Source: JAEWSN01 sp942493335
GTDB taxonomy: Bacteria > Bacillota > Clostridia > DSM-8532
Length of the DNA stretch: 64,000 nt
Assembly (NCBI GenBank): GCA_942493335.1
Contig: OW818693.1
Span: 434,001 to 498,000 of the forward strand
Direction of reading: 5' to 3'
Shown: piece by piece, positions 41,228 through 49,455 of the stretch
Position numbering within the stretch: position 1 is the first letter of the stretch
Layout: each line of letters opens with the position of its first letter
Program-made: the position numbers and the translations under genes
The notes under the pieces: model-generated
The model's input: only the letters and a program-made list of their open reading frames with translations
What the model was told of the DNA's origin: nothing
Database searches by the model: none

Positions 41228-42052
41228 ATGTCAGTCATTTCAATGAAGCAACTGCTCGAAGCCGGTGTCCATTTCGGACACCAGACCCGCCGCTGGAACC
41301 CGAAGATGGCAGAGTACATCTTCACCGAACGTAACGGCATTTACATCATCGACCTTCAGAAGACCGTGAAGAAAATCGACGAAGCGTACTACTTCGTTCG
41401 CGACATGGTCATGGAAGGCGGCTCCGTGCTGTTTGTCGGCACGAAGAAGCAGGCGCAGGACGCCATCCGCGAGGAAGCGCTCCGCTGCGGACAGTACTAT
41501 GTCAACAACCGCTGGCTCGGCGGCATGCTCACCAACTTCAAGACCATCCGTCGCGGCATCGACCGTTTGAACGAGATCAAGAAGATGGAAGCGGACGGCA
41601 CCTTCGAACTCCTGCCGAAAAAGGAAGTCAGCAAGCTCAAGCTCGAGATGGAGAAGCTCGACAAGAACCTCGGCGGCATCTCCGAAATGAAGAAGCAGCC
41701 CTTCGTTCTCTTCATCGTCGACCCCAAGAAGGAACACAACGCCATTCTCGAAGCCCGCAAGCTCGGCATCCCGGTTGTCGCAATCGTCGACACGAACTGT
41801 GATCCGGACGAAGTGGACTACGTCATCCCCGGCAATGACGACGCAATCCGTGCCGTCAAGCTCATCTCCGCCAAAATCGCCGACGCCGTCATCGAAGCCC
41901 GCCAGGGTGAAATGGGCTCTGCCGCCCAGGCCACCATCGTGGAAACCGTTGCCGTCGCGGACGAAGATGCCAAGCCCGAATTCGTGGAACCCGTCATCGC
42001 CGTCGAACCCGTCGCCGCTGTGGAAACCGCTGCAGTCGTGGACGCCCAGTAA
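41228..42052 (+). CDS. rpsB: 30S ribosomal protein S2
   Basis: A 274-residue S2 protein behind AAGGAGG. Characteristic blocks: MKQLLEAGVHFGHQTRRWNPKM, NRWLGGMLTNFKTI, PFVLFIVDPKKEHNAILEARKLGIPVVAIVDTNCDP, and YVIPGNDDAIRAVKLI. After about residue 235 an Ala/Val/Glu-rich tail makes it slightly longer than usual. It is co-transcribed with tsf, 22 bases downstream, the standard rpsB-tsf pair. Confidence 0.98.
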   Translation: MSVISMKQLLEAGVHFGHQTRRWNPKMAEYIFTERNGIYIIDLQKTVKKIDEAYYFVRDMVMEGGSVLFVGTKKQAQDAIREEALRCGQYYVNNRWLGGMLTNFKTIRRGIDRLNEIKKMEADGTFELLPKKEVSKLKLEMEKLDKNLGGISEMKKQPFVLFIVDPKKEHNAILEARKLGIPVVAIVDTNCDPDEVDYVIPGNDDAIRAVKLISAKIADAVIEARQGEMGSAAQATIVETVAVADEDAKPEFVEPVIAVEPVAAVETAAVVDAQ

Positions 42053-42074
42053 AATCTTCAGGAGGAAGAATTCC

Positions 42075-42725
42075 ATGGAAATCACCGCAGGAATGGTCAA
42101 GGAATTGCGCGAAACCACCGGCGCAGGCATGATGGATTGCAAGCGCGCCCTCGTCGAAACCGACGGCAACATGGAGAAGGCCATCGACGCGCTCCGTGAA
42201 AAGGGTTTGGCTTCCGCTGCGAAGAAAGCCGGCCGCATCGCCTCCGAAGGCATTGTGGAAGCTTACATCCATGGCGGCGGACGCATCGGCGTCATGGTCG
42301 AAGTCAACATCGAAACGGACTTTGCCGCCAAAAACCAGGATTTTAAGGATTTCTGCCACGACGTGGCCATGCAGATTGCGGCTTACAACCCGCAGTATGT
42401 CCGCCGTGAGGAAGTTCCCGCCGAACAAATCGAGAAGGAAAAGGAAATCCTGAAGGCTCAGGCCATCCAGGAGGGAAAACCTGCCGCCATCGCCGAAAAG
42501 ATGGTTGCCGGCCGCATCGAGAAGTATTATGCCGAAGTCTGCCTGCTGGAACAATCCTTCATCAAGGATCCGGACAAGACGGTCGACCAGCTCCTCAAGG
42601 AGAAGATCGCCCTCATCGGTGAAAACATGAACATTCGCCGCTTTGTCCGCTATGAACTCGGCGAGGGACTGGCCAAGAAGGAAGAAAACTTTGCGGAAGA
42701 AGTCGCAAAGCAGATCAAGCACTGA
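42075..42725 (+). CDS. tsf: Elongation factor Ts
   Basis: The ATG at 42075 follows AGGAGGAAG; 216 residues. It recycles EF-Tu by exchanging GDP for GTP. The N-terminal UBA-like domain is VKELRETTGAGMMDCKRALVETDG; GIVEAYIHGGGRIGVMVEVNIETDFAAK contains the EF-Tu contact TDF. The C-terminal dimerisation part is short, as in the compact EF-Ts of many Bacillota. A terminator follows after about 115 bases. Confidence 0.98.
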   Translation: MEITAGMVKELRETTGAGMMDCKRALVETDGNMEKAIDALREKGLASAAKKAGRIASEGIVEAYIHGGGRIGVMVEVNIETDFAAKNQDFKDFCHDVAMQIAAYNPQYVRREEVPAEQIEKEKEILKAQAIQEGKPAAIAEKMVAGRIEKYYAEVCLLEQSFIKDPDKTVDQLLKEKIALIGENMNIRRFVRYELGEGLAKKEENFAEEVAKQIKH

Positions 42726-42840
42726 CCTGCACGGTGAAATCCCCTGTGTGGTTCGGCAGGAACACCCGTATAGGGATTCTTCCGATGATCGCAGGACAAC
42801 CGGTTGCGAACGACAGACGCAATGCTTGAACAACAAAAGG

Positions 42841-42871
42841 AAGGGTGTTTCGCAAGAGACACCCTTTTTTT
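42841..42871 (+). terminator. rpsB-tsf terminator
   Basis: AAGGGTGTTTC (42841-42851) pairs with GAGACACCCTT (42856-42866) with one wobble and a GCAA tetraloop, then T's to 42871. Confidence 0.92.
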
Positions 42872-42940
42872 GAGAGATTCGGCGCAATGGCAGGCACGAG
42901 AGAAAAGACGACCGACACCGCGGACCCAGCAGGAGGTACC

Positions 42941-43654
42941 ATGAAGCTGAACTATCGCAGGATCATGCTTAAAATCAGTGGGGAGGCGCTCGCAGCCGGA
43001 AAAGGCACAGGCATCGACCAGGACATGCTCTCTGAAATCTGCGACCGCATCAAGCAGGCCTGGGAACTTGGCGCCCAAATCGGCATTGTGGTCGGCGGCG
43101 GCAATTTCTGGCGCGGCCGAAGCAGCAAGGGAATGGACCGTACAACGGCTGATCACATGGGTATGCTCGCGACAGTCATCAATTCTCTGGCCCTTCAGGA
43201 TGCCCTGGAAGGCAAGGGTGTGCCGACTCGCGTACAAACCGCACTCGACATGCCGCGCATTGCGGAACCCTATATCCGCCGCCGTGCCGTACACCATCTT
43301 GAGAAGAACCTCGTCGTCATTTTTGCCTGCGGAACCGGCAATCCCTTTTTCTCTACAGATACGGCCGCAGTTCTGCGTGCCGCCGAGATCGAGGCGGATG
43401 TCATCCTGCTTGCCAAAAATGTCGATGCAGTGTATGACAGTGATCCGAAACTCAATCCGGACGCAGCCCGCTTCGAACGCATCAGCTATCAGGAAGTCCT
43501 GTCCCGCCAGCTTGGCGTCATGGACTCGACCGCCACGTCCTTGTGCATGGACAACAACATCCCCATCCTCGTTTTCAGCATCAAGGATCCGGAAAACATC
43601 CTGCGTGCGTTGACCGGTGAAAATGTGGGAACATTCATTGCCAGGGAGGTATGA
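42941..43654 (+). CDS. pyrH: UMP kinase
   Basis: The ATG at 42941 follows AGGAGG; 237 residues. It phosphorylates UMP to UDP. Amino acid kinase family motifs: RIMLKISGEAL, IVVGGGNFWRGR, MDRTTADHMGMLATVINSLAL, VIFACGTGNPFFSTDTAAVLRAAE and NVDAVYDSDPK. It is followed 4 bases later by frr, the usual pyrH-frr pair. Confidence 0.98.
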   Translation: MKLNYRRIMLKISGEALAAGKGTGIDQDMLSEICDRIKQAWELGAQIGIVVGGGNFWRGRSSKGMDRTTADHMGMLATVINSLALQDALEGKGVPTRVQTALDMPRIAEPYIRRRAVHHLEKNLVVIFACGTGNPFFSTDTAAVLRAAEIEADVILLAKNVDAVYDSDPKLNPDAARFERISYQEVLSRQLGVMDSTATSLCMDNNIPILVFSIKDPENILRALTGENVGTFIAREV

Positions 43655-43658
43655 ATTG

Positions 43659-44213
43659 ATGACAGACTATCAGTCCGAATTGCGTGGAAGAATGGACAAG
43701 ACCATCCATGTGCTACGGGAGGACCTCGGCGGCATCCGTGCGGGCCGCGCAAACCCGCACCTGTTGGACAAACTGACCGTCATGTATTACGGAGCCCCTA
43801 CGCCCATTCACCAGGTCGCAAACATCAGTGTTCCGGAAGCGCGCCAGATCATCATCCAGCCTTGGGAACCCAAGACCCTGAATGATGTTGTCAAGGCGAT
43901 CCAGATGTCGGATCTGGGCCTGAATCCGAACAATGACGGCAAAGTCATCCGTTTGATCTTTCCGCCGCTTACCGAGGAACGCCGTCACGATCTCGTGAAA
44001 GAAGTCCGCAAGCTCGGAGAACGTGACAAGGTCGCCCTTCGCCAGATTCGCAGGGATTCGATCGAACACATGAAGAAGGCGGAAAAAGCGAAGGAAATCA
44101 CGGAAGACGATCTGAAGGACGCCGAGAAGAACGTTCAGAACATCACGGACAGTTACATGGCACTGGTGGATCAGATTCTGGAAGAAAAAATCGCCGAAAT
44201 CATGGAGGTTTGA
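43659..44213 (+). CDS. frr: Ribosome recycling factor
   Basis: The ATG at 43659 has AGGGAGG 8 bases upstream; 184 residues. It splits post-termination ribosomes with EF-G. Conserved blocks are LREDLGGIRAGRANPHLLDKLTVMYYGAPTP, ISVPEARQIIIQPW, GLNPNNDGKVIRLIFPPLTEERR and RRDSIEHMKKAEK. The stop overlaps the start of a small downstream frame (TGATG). Confidence 0.98.
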   Translation: MTDYQSELRGRMDKTIHVLREDLGGIRAGRANPHLLDKLTVMYYGAPTPIHQVANISVPEARQIIIQPWEPKTLNDVVKAIQMSDLGLNPNNDGKVIRLIFPPLTEERRHDLVKEVRKLGERDKVALRQIRRDSIEHMKKAEKAKEITEDDLKDAEKNVQNITDSYMALVDQILEEKIAEIMEV

Positions 44214-44416
44214 TGGAAGCATCCGCTTTCCAAGCCTATTTGGGGACGCTCTGGATTGAATCCGGAGCGTCCTTGTCCGCACTGGCAGACCCACGAAAGG
44301 TGGAAATCCGGATTACGGCTCCGCCCAGGGAGGAGCACACGCTCTCAGATACCTCCCGGATTCTGAGAGTTGCCTGTGAAGAGGATCGGGTCATTGTCTG
44401 GCTGAGTCAGCGCTGA
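44213..44416 (+). CDS. Small unknown protein coupled to frr
   Basis: A 67-residue frame from the ATG at 44213, whose first base is the last base of the frr stop codon, with GGAGG just upstream. Sequence begins MEASAFQAYLGTLWIESGAS and ends ILRVACEEDRVIVWLSQR. Codon use resembles its neighbours. No family recognised; uppS or cdsA is usually next after frr, so this is an unexpected occupant. It could be non-functional, but the overlap and binding site favour translation. Confidence 0.55.
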   Translation: MEASAFQAYLGTLWIESGASLSALADPRKVEIRITAPPREEHTLSDTSRILRVACEEDRVIVWLSQR

Positions 44417-44525
44417 GTCTTGAATAACAGGAATCCGCCAGGTGGAAGAAACGATGCGGAAGCCGATGGCGTGAATACAAAAACAAGAAAAGGCATGGCG
44501 AGACCGGCAAGGAAACACGGAAATG

Positions 44526-44571
44526 AAAAATGACACGGAGCGCGGGAAACCCGCTTTCCGTGTCATTTTTT
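44526..44571. terminator. Bidirectional terminator
   Basis: AAAAATGACACGGA (44526-44539) pairs perfectly with TCCGTGTCATTTTT (44557-44570), inner GCGGG/CCCGC; serves the pyrH-frr operon and the convergent ABC operon. Confidence 0.95.
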
Positions 44572-44666
44572 CATGTTTCGGAACGACAAGAACAGGCATT
44601 CGGGCGCAGGTTCGGAACGACAAGTTCATGCATCCGGCCCAATGGTCCGGTACTTGCTTGAAGGGT

Positions 44667-45578
44667 TCAGCCTTTCACCGCGCCGATCATCACACCTTTT
44701 GCAAAATACTTCTGGATGAAGGGATAGACCATCATGATCGGCACCATCGTGACCACGACGGTCGCCATCTTCAGGGAGTCTCCCGTCACCTGCCGCTGGG
44801 CAGTGATGGCGGACATGTTGGCACCTGTGATGAGATTCTTCAGCTTCATCTGCTGGGTGAGCATTTCCTGCAGAATCGTGGAAACCGGCTTGAGATTTGC
44901 ATCCTGAACGTAGAAGGCACCCGTGAACCAGTCATTCCAGTGACCGACCCCGTTGAACAGTGCAACAACGGCCAGAACCGGCTTGCTCAAGGGAAGGATG
45001 ATTTGATAAAAGATCCGGAACCAGCCTGCGCCATCAATGTTCGCCGATTCCTCCAGGCTGTCGCCCAGCCCTTCGAAGAAGGTGCGCATCAGGATGATGT
45101 TCCATGCGCTGTACAACCCCGGTACAATGAAGACTGCAAAGGTGTTCTTGAGCCCGACGGCCTTGATCAGCATGTAATTCGGAATGATGCCGCCGCTGAA
45201 AAGCATGGTGAAGAAAATCAGGAAGAGCATGGCCGAACGTCCGGGCAAATCCTTCTTTTTCAGCGCGAAGGCGGCCATGGCCGTCAGTACGACGCTCAAA
45301 AAGGTTCCGATCAGGGTTCGCCCGAGGGTGATGACATATCCGTTCAGAATCCGGTTGTCGCTGAACACCTCCACGTAATTGTTCAGGGTGAAGGCGCGCG
45401 GCCAGAAATACACCCCGCCCATGGCCGCATCACGCCCACCGTTGAACGAGAGGGCAAGAATGTTCATTAACGGCAGGACGATGCTGAAGGACAGAAGTCC
45501 CAGCAGAACGGCATTCAGGGCCTGGAAAACACGGGAGGACAGAGGCATTCTTCTCTTCTTAAGCGGCATGTCATGCAC
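44667..45578 (-). CDS. Carbohydrate ABC transporter permease (LplC/YtcP type)
   Basis: A 303-residue CUT1-family permease with six membrane segments. The EAA loop reads EESANIDGAGWFRIFYQIILPLSKP, the contact site for an ATPase. The N-terminus (VFQALNAVLLGLLSFSIVLPLMNILALSFN) and end (VYPFIQKYFAKGVMIGAVKG) match LplC/YtcP/AraQ proteins. It is the last gene of the minus-strand transport operon. No ATPase is encoded here; such systems commonly share an MsmX-like ATPase. Confidence 0.95.
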   Translation of the reverse strand: MHDMPLKKRRMPLSSRVFQALNAVLLGLLSFSIVLPLMNILALSFNGGRDAAMGGVYFWPRAFTLNNYVEVFSDNRILNGYVITLGRTLIGTFLSVVLTAMAAFALKKKDLPGRSAMLFLIFFTMLFSGGIIPNYMLIKAVGLKNTFAVFIVPGLYSAWNIILMRTFFEGLGDSLEESANIDGAGWFRIFYQIILPLSKPVLAVVALFNGVGHWNDWFTGAFYVQDANLKPVSTILQEMLTQQMKLKNLITGANMSAITAQRQVTGDSLKMATVVVTMVPIMMVYPFIQKYFAKGVMIGAVKG

Positions 45579-45631
45579 CTTTCGGGGAATCGTTCGGCTC
45601 AGGGCTCAAGGGTGTCGGATCGTCGGAATCC

Positions 45632-47404
45632 TCATTTTTCCGGAATGAACTTGATGGACTTGGGATTCGCGGCATACAACTCCTGGAGATGGGCGGTGAA
45701 CTTCGCGAGACCTGCGGTGTTGAGCTGGGCATGATAGTTTTCGATGATGGACTTCGCTTCGGTCATGTCCTTGGCGAAAACTGCCTTGATCTTGATGTCG
45801 TCGCTCTGCTGAAGCAGGGGGTTGAGATCGGGTTCGACCTCGGGCAGATCCTGCAGGAATCCGCGGGCGTCAAAGCCTTCATAGTAGCGGATCTCCGGCT
45901 TGTTGTAATCGTATTGCTTCATGGCATAGTCATACATGGTGGGATTTGCATTCTGTCCATAGGTCAGTTCCCCGAAATCGGTCACATTGTCAAGATCGGT
46001 GCTGCCAAGGAAGCAAAGCCAATTGGAACCCGCACCGCCGGCATTGATGCCGAGGTTGTTCATGGCCTTCCGGTCACCCATCAGGTCGAGGACCGACTTC
46101 TTCACGATCGGCTTGCCATCGGTCATGTCATAGTGTTCGCCTTCCACACCATAGTTCCAGAGAAGCTTGCCTTCCTTGGCGGACAGGAAGTCGACGAACT
46201 TGACGATTTCTTCCGGATTCTTGGCAGTGGACGGGATGGCCCATGCGCACCAGCCGGATTTGCCGGTCTGATAACTGACGTTGTTTTCTCCGCGCCAGTC
46301 GTTGAGCGGGCCAAGGGGCAGGTATTCGGTCGACTTGTAGATGTCCATGAAATTGTGGGATTCCGCGATGATGGCCGATGTATTGCTGCGGGAGAGTTCT
46401 TCGGCACGGGTCGCGTCCATTGTGAAATACTCGGGATGGATGAGGCCTTCCTTCAACAGCTTCTGGTAGAATTCAACCTGTTTCAGGACGGCGTCCGTAT
46501 CCAGCTCGTAGGTGACCTTGCCGCCCAGCAGGCCGAATCCGTTCGAGGAATCGAACACAAAGCTGTTGACGGGTGCGGTGGATGAGCTGTAGGAACCGCC
46601 CCAGTAACGCGGCCCGAGCGGATAGACCGGCGCGCCGTTTGCATCTGTGAAGTTGCCGGCTTTGATCTTCTTGAGCAAATCATACAACTGGTCTTCGGTC
46701 CTGATCGATTTGGGATCGATCGCGAGCTTGTCGGCGATTGCCTTCTGTATCTTCATGCCACCCACATAAGGCCAGCTGTTGGAGCCTTCCGTGCGGGGAA
46801 TGTTGATATGGACGAGATACGCCGCGCCGTTGAATTCGGGACGGAACATGACGCCGTTTTTCGAATCATCCGGCAGATAACCATCCTCGAAATACTTCGA
46901 ATAAACCTTCGAGGTTTTCAGGAATGGGGCGACATCCGTGAAGACCCCTTCGCGGGCTGCTTTCAGCAGGATGGGGAATTCCGGACGGGAAGAGTTGTCG
47001 ACATACGAAGTGATGATGTCCGGCAGATCGCCGGCCGCCATGGCGGTCGTCATCACATCCAGATCACTGGTTCCGGCGGTGTACTGCCATTCGATCGTCA
47101 TGCCGGTCAGTTCCTTGATCTTTACCGCAACCGGATTCTTCTCGAAGTCTTCCGGGAAGGTTCCGCCCTGGTCGTCGATGAAGGCACGGCCGACAAGGTG
47201 GCGGTCTGCGATCCAGGTGGCGGGCTTGCCATCGGTCGAAGCGGATGCCGCAGGGGATTCCGGTGCGACGGAAATGGAGGCCGAAGCGGACTCGGAAGCA
47301 GAGGGTGAGGGAGAAGCGGGGGATGCGCCGCAACCACCCAGAACGCCTGTGAACATGACAAGACAGAACAGCAGGGCAAGGAGTCTTCGACGTTTTTTCA
47401 GCAT
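45632..47404 (-). CDS. Extracellular carbohydrate-binding lipoprotein (LplA type)
   Basis: A 590-residue solute-binding protein, family 1. The signal peptide ends in the lipobox LGGC with the lipidated cysteine at 25, followed by a Ser/Ala/Pro linker (about 26-55). The large size, EFPILLKAAREGVFTDVAPFL and the end KSIKFIPEK match LplA-like proteins paired with LplB/LplC, which bind oligosaccharides or their derivatives. It lies between the two permease genes in the operon, 53 bases before LplC. The sugar cannot be told. Confidence 0.94.
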   Translation of the reverse strand: MLKKRRRLLALLFCLVMFTGVLGGCGASPASPSPSASESASASISVAPESPAASASTDGKPATWIADRHLVGRAFIDDQGGTFPEDFEKNPVAVKIKELTGMTIEWQYTAGTSDLDVMTTAMAAGDLPDIITSYVDNSSRPEFPILLKAAREGVFTDVAPFLKTSKVYSKYFEDGYLPDDSKNGVMFRPEFNGAAYLVHINIPRTEGSNSWPYVGGMKIQKAIADKLAIDPKSIRTEDQLYDLLKKIKAGNFTDANGAPVYPLGPRYWGGSYSSSTAPVNSFVFDSSNGFGLLGGKVTYELDTDAVLKQVEFYQKLLKEGLIHPEYFTMDATRAEELSRSNTSAIIAESHNFMDIYKSTEYLPLGPLNDWRGENNVSYQTGKSGWCAWAIPSTAKNPEEIVKFVDFLSAKEGKLLWNYGVEGEHYDMTDGKPIVKKSVLDLMGDRKAMNNLGINAGGAGSNWLCFLGSTDLDNVTDFGELTYGQNANPTMYDYAMKQYDYNKPEIRYYEGFDARGFLQDLPEVEPDLNPLLQQSDDIKIKAVFAKDMTEAKSIIENYHAQLNTAGLAKFTAHLQELYAANPKSIKFIPEK

Positions 47405-47538
47405 ATTGGTTCCTCCTTCTGTATCGTAAGCCTACCCTGTCCGGGTTGGCTTCGAATCGAACCTGACGATCATACCTGTCGAAAATGAACGCAACTGGAA
47501 CAGAAACATGCGCTGCCAGATTCTCGATACCGTATCTG

Positions 47539-48516
47539 CTACCAGATGCTCACTTCCGTCAGTTTGGCCGAGACCTTGTTGGCCACCAGTACGAGGATCA
47601 GGCTGACGATTCCCTGAATGAGCCCGACCGCAGTGGCATAGCCGTATTGACCGCCTGTGAGGCCGATACGGATGATATAGACGTCCAGCGTATCGGCAAG
47701 CGACATGTTGCCTGGCGTCCGCAGCAGGAAAATCTGATCGAACCCGGAGGATACGAGACCGCCAAGACCCATGATGAACAGAATGCCGATGGTGGAACGG
47801 ATGCTGGGCAACGTGATGTTCCAGATCTCGTGCCATTTCTTCGCGCCGTCGATGCGGGCCGCCTCATAAAGGGCGGGATCAATGCCGGAAATGGCCGCAA
47901 GGAAGATGATGGAGTTCCAGCCGATATTCTTCCATAAATCGCTCAGAAACACGATGGGGTAGAACGCGCTTTCCTGCATCATGAAGAATGTGCCTGGATC
48001 TCCGCCCATCAGCGCGATGGCCTGGTTGACAAGCCCGTTGTTCGGCGCGAGAATGCGCTGGAGCATGGTGACGATGATGACCCAGGAAAGGAAGTTCGGG
48101 AGGTAGGAAAGCGTCTGTGTCAGCCGCTTGTACCGTTGCGACTTCACTTCGTTCAGCATCAGCGCCAGTGCGATGGGGAACGGAAACTCGATGACGACCT
48201 TGATGAGGCCGATCACGACGGTGTTCCGGATCAGCTCCAGTGCCTGGTAATTGCCGAAAAAGGTCTTGAAGTACTTCAACCCGGCCCAGGGGCTTCCGAA
48301 AATGCCAAGGTTGAACCGATAATCCTTGAAGGCAAGGATCAGACCACCCATGGGCACATAGGCGAAGACAATGAAGAAGGTGAGACAAGGCAGCAACATC
48401 AGATACAATGCCCTGTATGACCACATGCGCTTCAAGACCCGTCCGGATTCAAAGGCTTTCCGGGGTGTGGGGTGGACGTTTGTTTTCGCTGCGACGCCTT
48501 TCCTGTTCTTGTCCAT
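47539..48516 (-). CDS. Carbohydrate ABC transporter permease (LplB type)
   Basis: The ATG at 48516 with GGAAGG 8 bases upstream gives 325 residues; an in-frame ATG at 48552 lacks a binding site. Six membrane segments, with the EAA loop YEAARIDGAKKWHEIWNITLPSI. The start LYLMLLPCLTFFIVFAYVPMGGLILAFKDY is typical of LplB/YteP proteins. First transport gene after the two-component system. Confidence 0.95.
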   Translation of the reverse strand: MDKNRKGVAAKTNVHPTPRKAFESGRVLKRMWSYRALYLMLLPCLTFFIVFAYVPMGGLILAFKDYRFNLGIFGSPWAGLKYFKTFFGNYQALELIRNTVVIGLIKVVIEFPFPIALALMLNEVKSQRYKRLTQTLSYLPNFLSWVIIVTMLQRILAPNNGLVNQAIALMGGDPGTFFMMQESAFYPIVFLSDLWKNIGWNSIIFLAAISGIDPALYEAARIDGAKKWHEIWNITLPSIRSTIGILFIMGLGGLVSSGFDQIFLLRTPGNMSLADTLDVYIIRIGLTGGQYGYATAVGLIQGIVSLILVLVANKVSAKLTEVSIW

Positions 48517-48618
48517 TTGCACAACCTTCCGATGTAAATGAATCGGTTCCATGTGCAGATTAACAAAACGGAGGCCCGGCCGCCAATCGAAAAAACGATG
48601 ATTGGCAGTGGACTTTTT

Positions 48619-49455
48619 TCAGATCGCGGATCGGTTCCGGTATTCGAGCGGGGTCACGCCGACCGTTTTTTTGAAAACCCTGAAGAAATACTGTGGATCC
48701 TCATACCCGACGGATAGGGCAACGTCCGACACGCCAAGCCGAGTTTCAAGCAAGAGGCTTTCCGCCCGACGAATCCGCACTTCCGTGATATGGCCCACAA
48801 CGGTCTGCCCGCAGACCTGCCGGAAAAGGGTGGAGAAATAGCCGGGGCTCATGCCTGCCATCTGCGCCAGCTGATGCAGGGAGAGCTCCTCCCGGTAATG
48901 GGTATCGATGTGTGCGAGGACCTCGCGCACCTTCTGTGTGCCACGGGCTTCCGCATGCGCATCCATCGGAATTGTCACTGCGAGTCCTGACTCCTCTTCC
49001 GGATGACAGGCCGACAGACCAGAGGGGACGTCGGGATGGGGGACGGGACGGAGCTGCATGCCCGACCGGTTCCGGCGATCCGCTGGCAGCGAATGCAGCA
49101 CCTTGCTTACCGCAGCGACGAGTTCGGCTTCCCCAATCGGTTTGAGCAGGTAATCATTGACACCAAAGCTGATGGCCCGGCGTGCATACTCGAAATCCGC
49201 ATAACCGCTCACGAGAATGGGAGCCGAACGGATGCCCCGCTCCTGCATGGCCTTCAACAGCGCCAGCCCGTCCATCCGGGGCATGCGGATGTCCGTCAAA
49301 AGCACATCGCAATCATATCGTTCCAGCAGGGAAAGCGCTTCGACGCCGTCGGAGGCTTCGAGCACCTCATCGAACACAAGTCCCGCATGGGCAAGCTTCG
49401 CAAGAATCCCCTTCCGGATGGTGGCCTCATCATCAACCAGCAGCAGTCTAGCCAT
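48619..49455 (-). CDS. AraC-type response regulator (YesN-like)
   Basis: A 278-residue regulator. The receiver domain has the acid pair VDDE, phospho-acceptor D55 in LLTDIRMPRMDG, threonine/serine in LVSGYADFEYA, and lysine in YLLKPIGEAE. A linker of about 50 residues is followed by two AraC helix-turn-helix motifs (SLHQLAQMAGMSPGYFSTLFRQ; GVSDVALSVGYEDPQYFFRVFKK). It is shorter than most YesN proteins (about 350-540 residues). The start overlaps the kinase stop by 8 bases. It probably activates the neighbouring importer genes. Confidence 0.95.
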   Translation of the reverse strand: MARLLLVDDEATIRKGILAKLAHAGLVFDEVLEASDGVEALSLLERYDCDVLLTDIRMPRMDGLALLKAMQERGIRSAPILVSGYADFEYARRAISFGVNDYLLKPIGEAELVAAVSKVLHSLPADRRNRSGMQLRPVPHPDVPSGLSACHPEEESGLAVTIPMDAHAEARGTQKVREVLAHIDTHYREELSLHQLAQMAGMSPGYFSTLFRQVCGQTVVGHITEVRIRRAESLLLETRLGVSDVALSVGYEDPQYFFRVFKKTVGVTPLEYRNRSAI

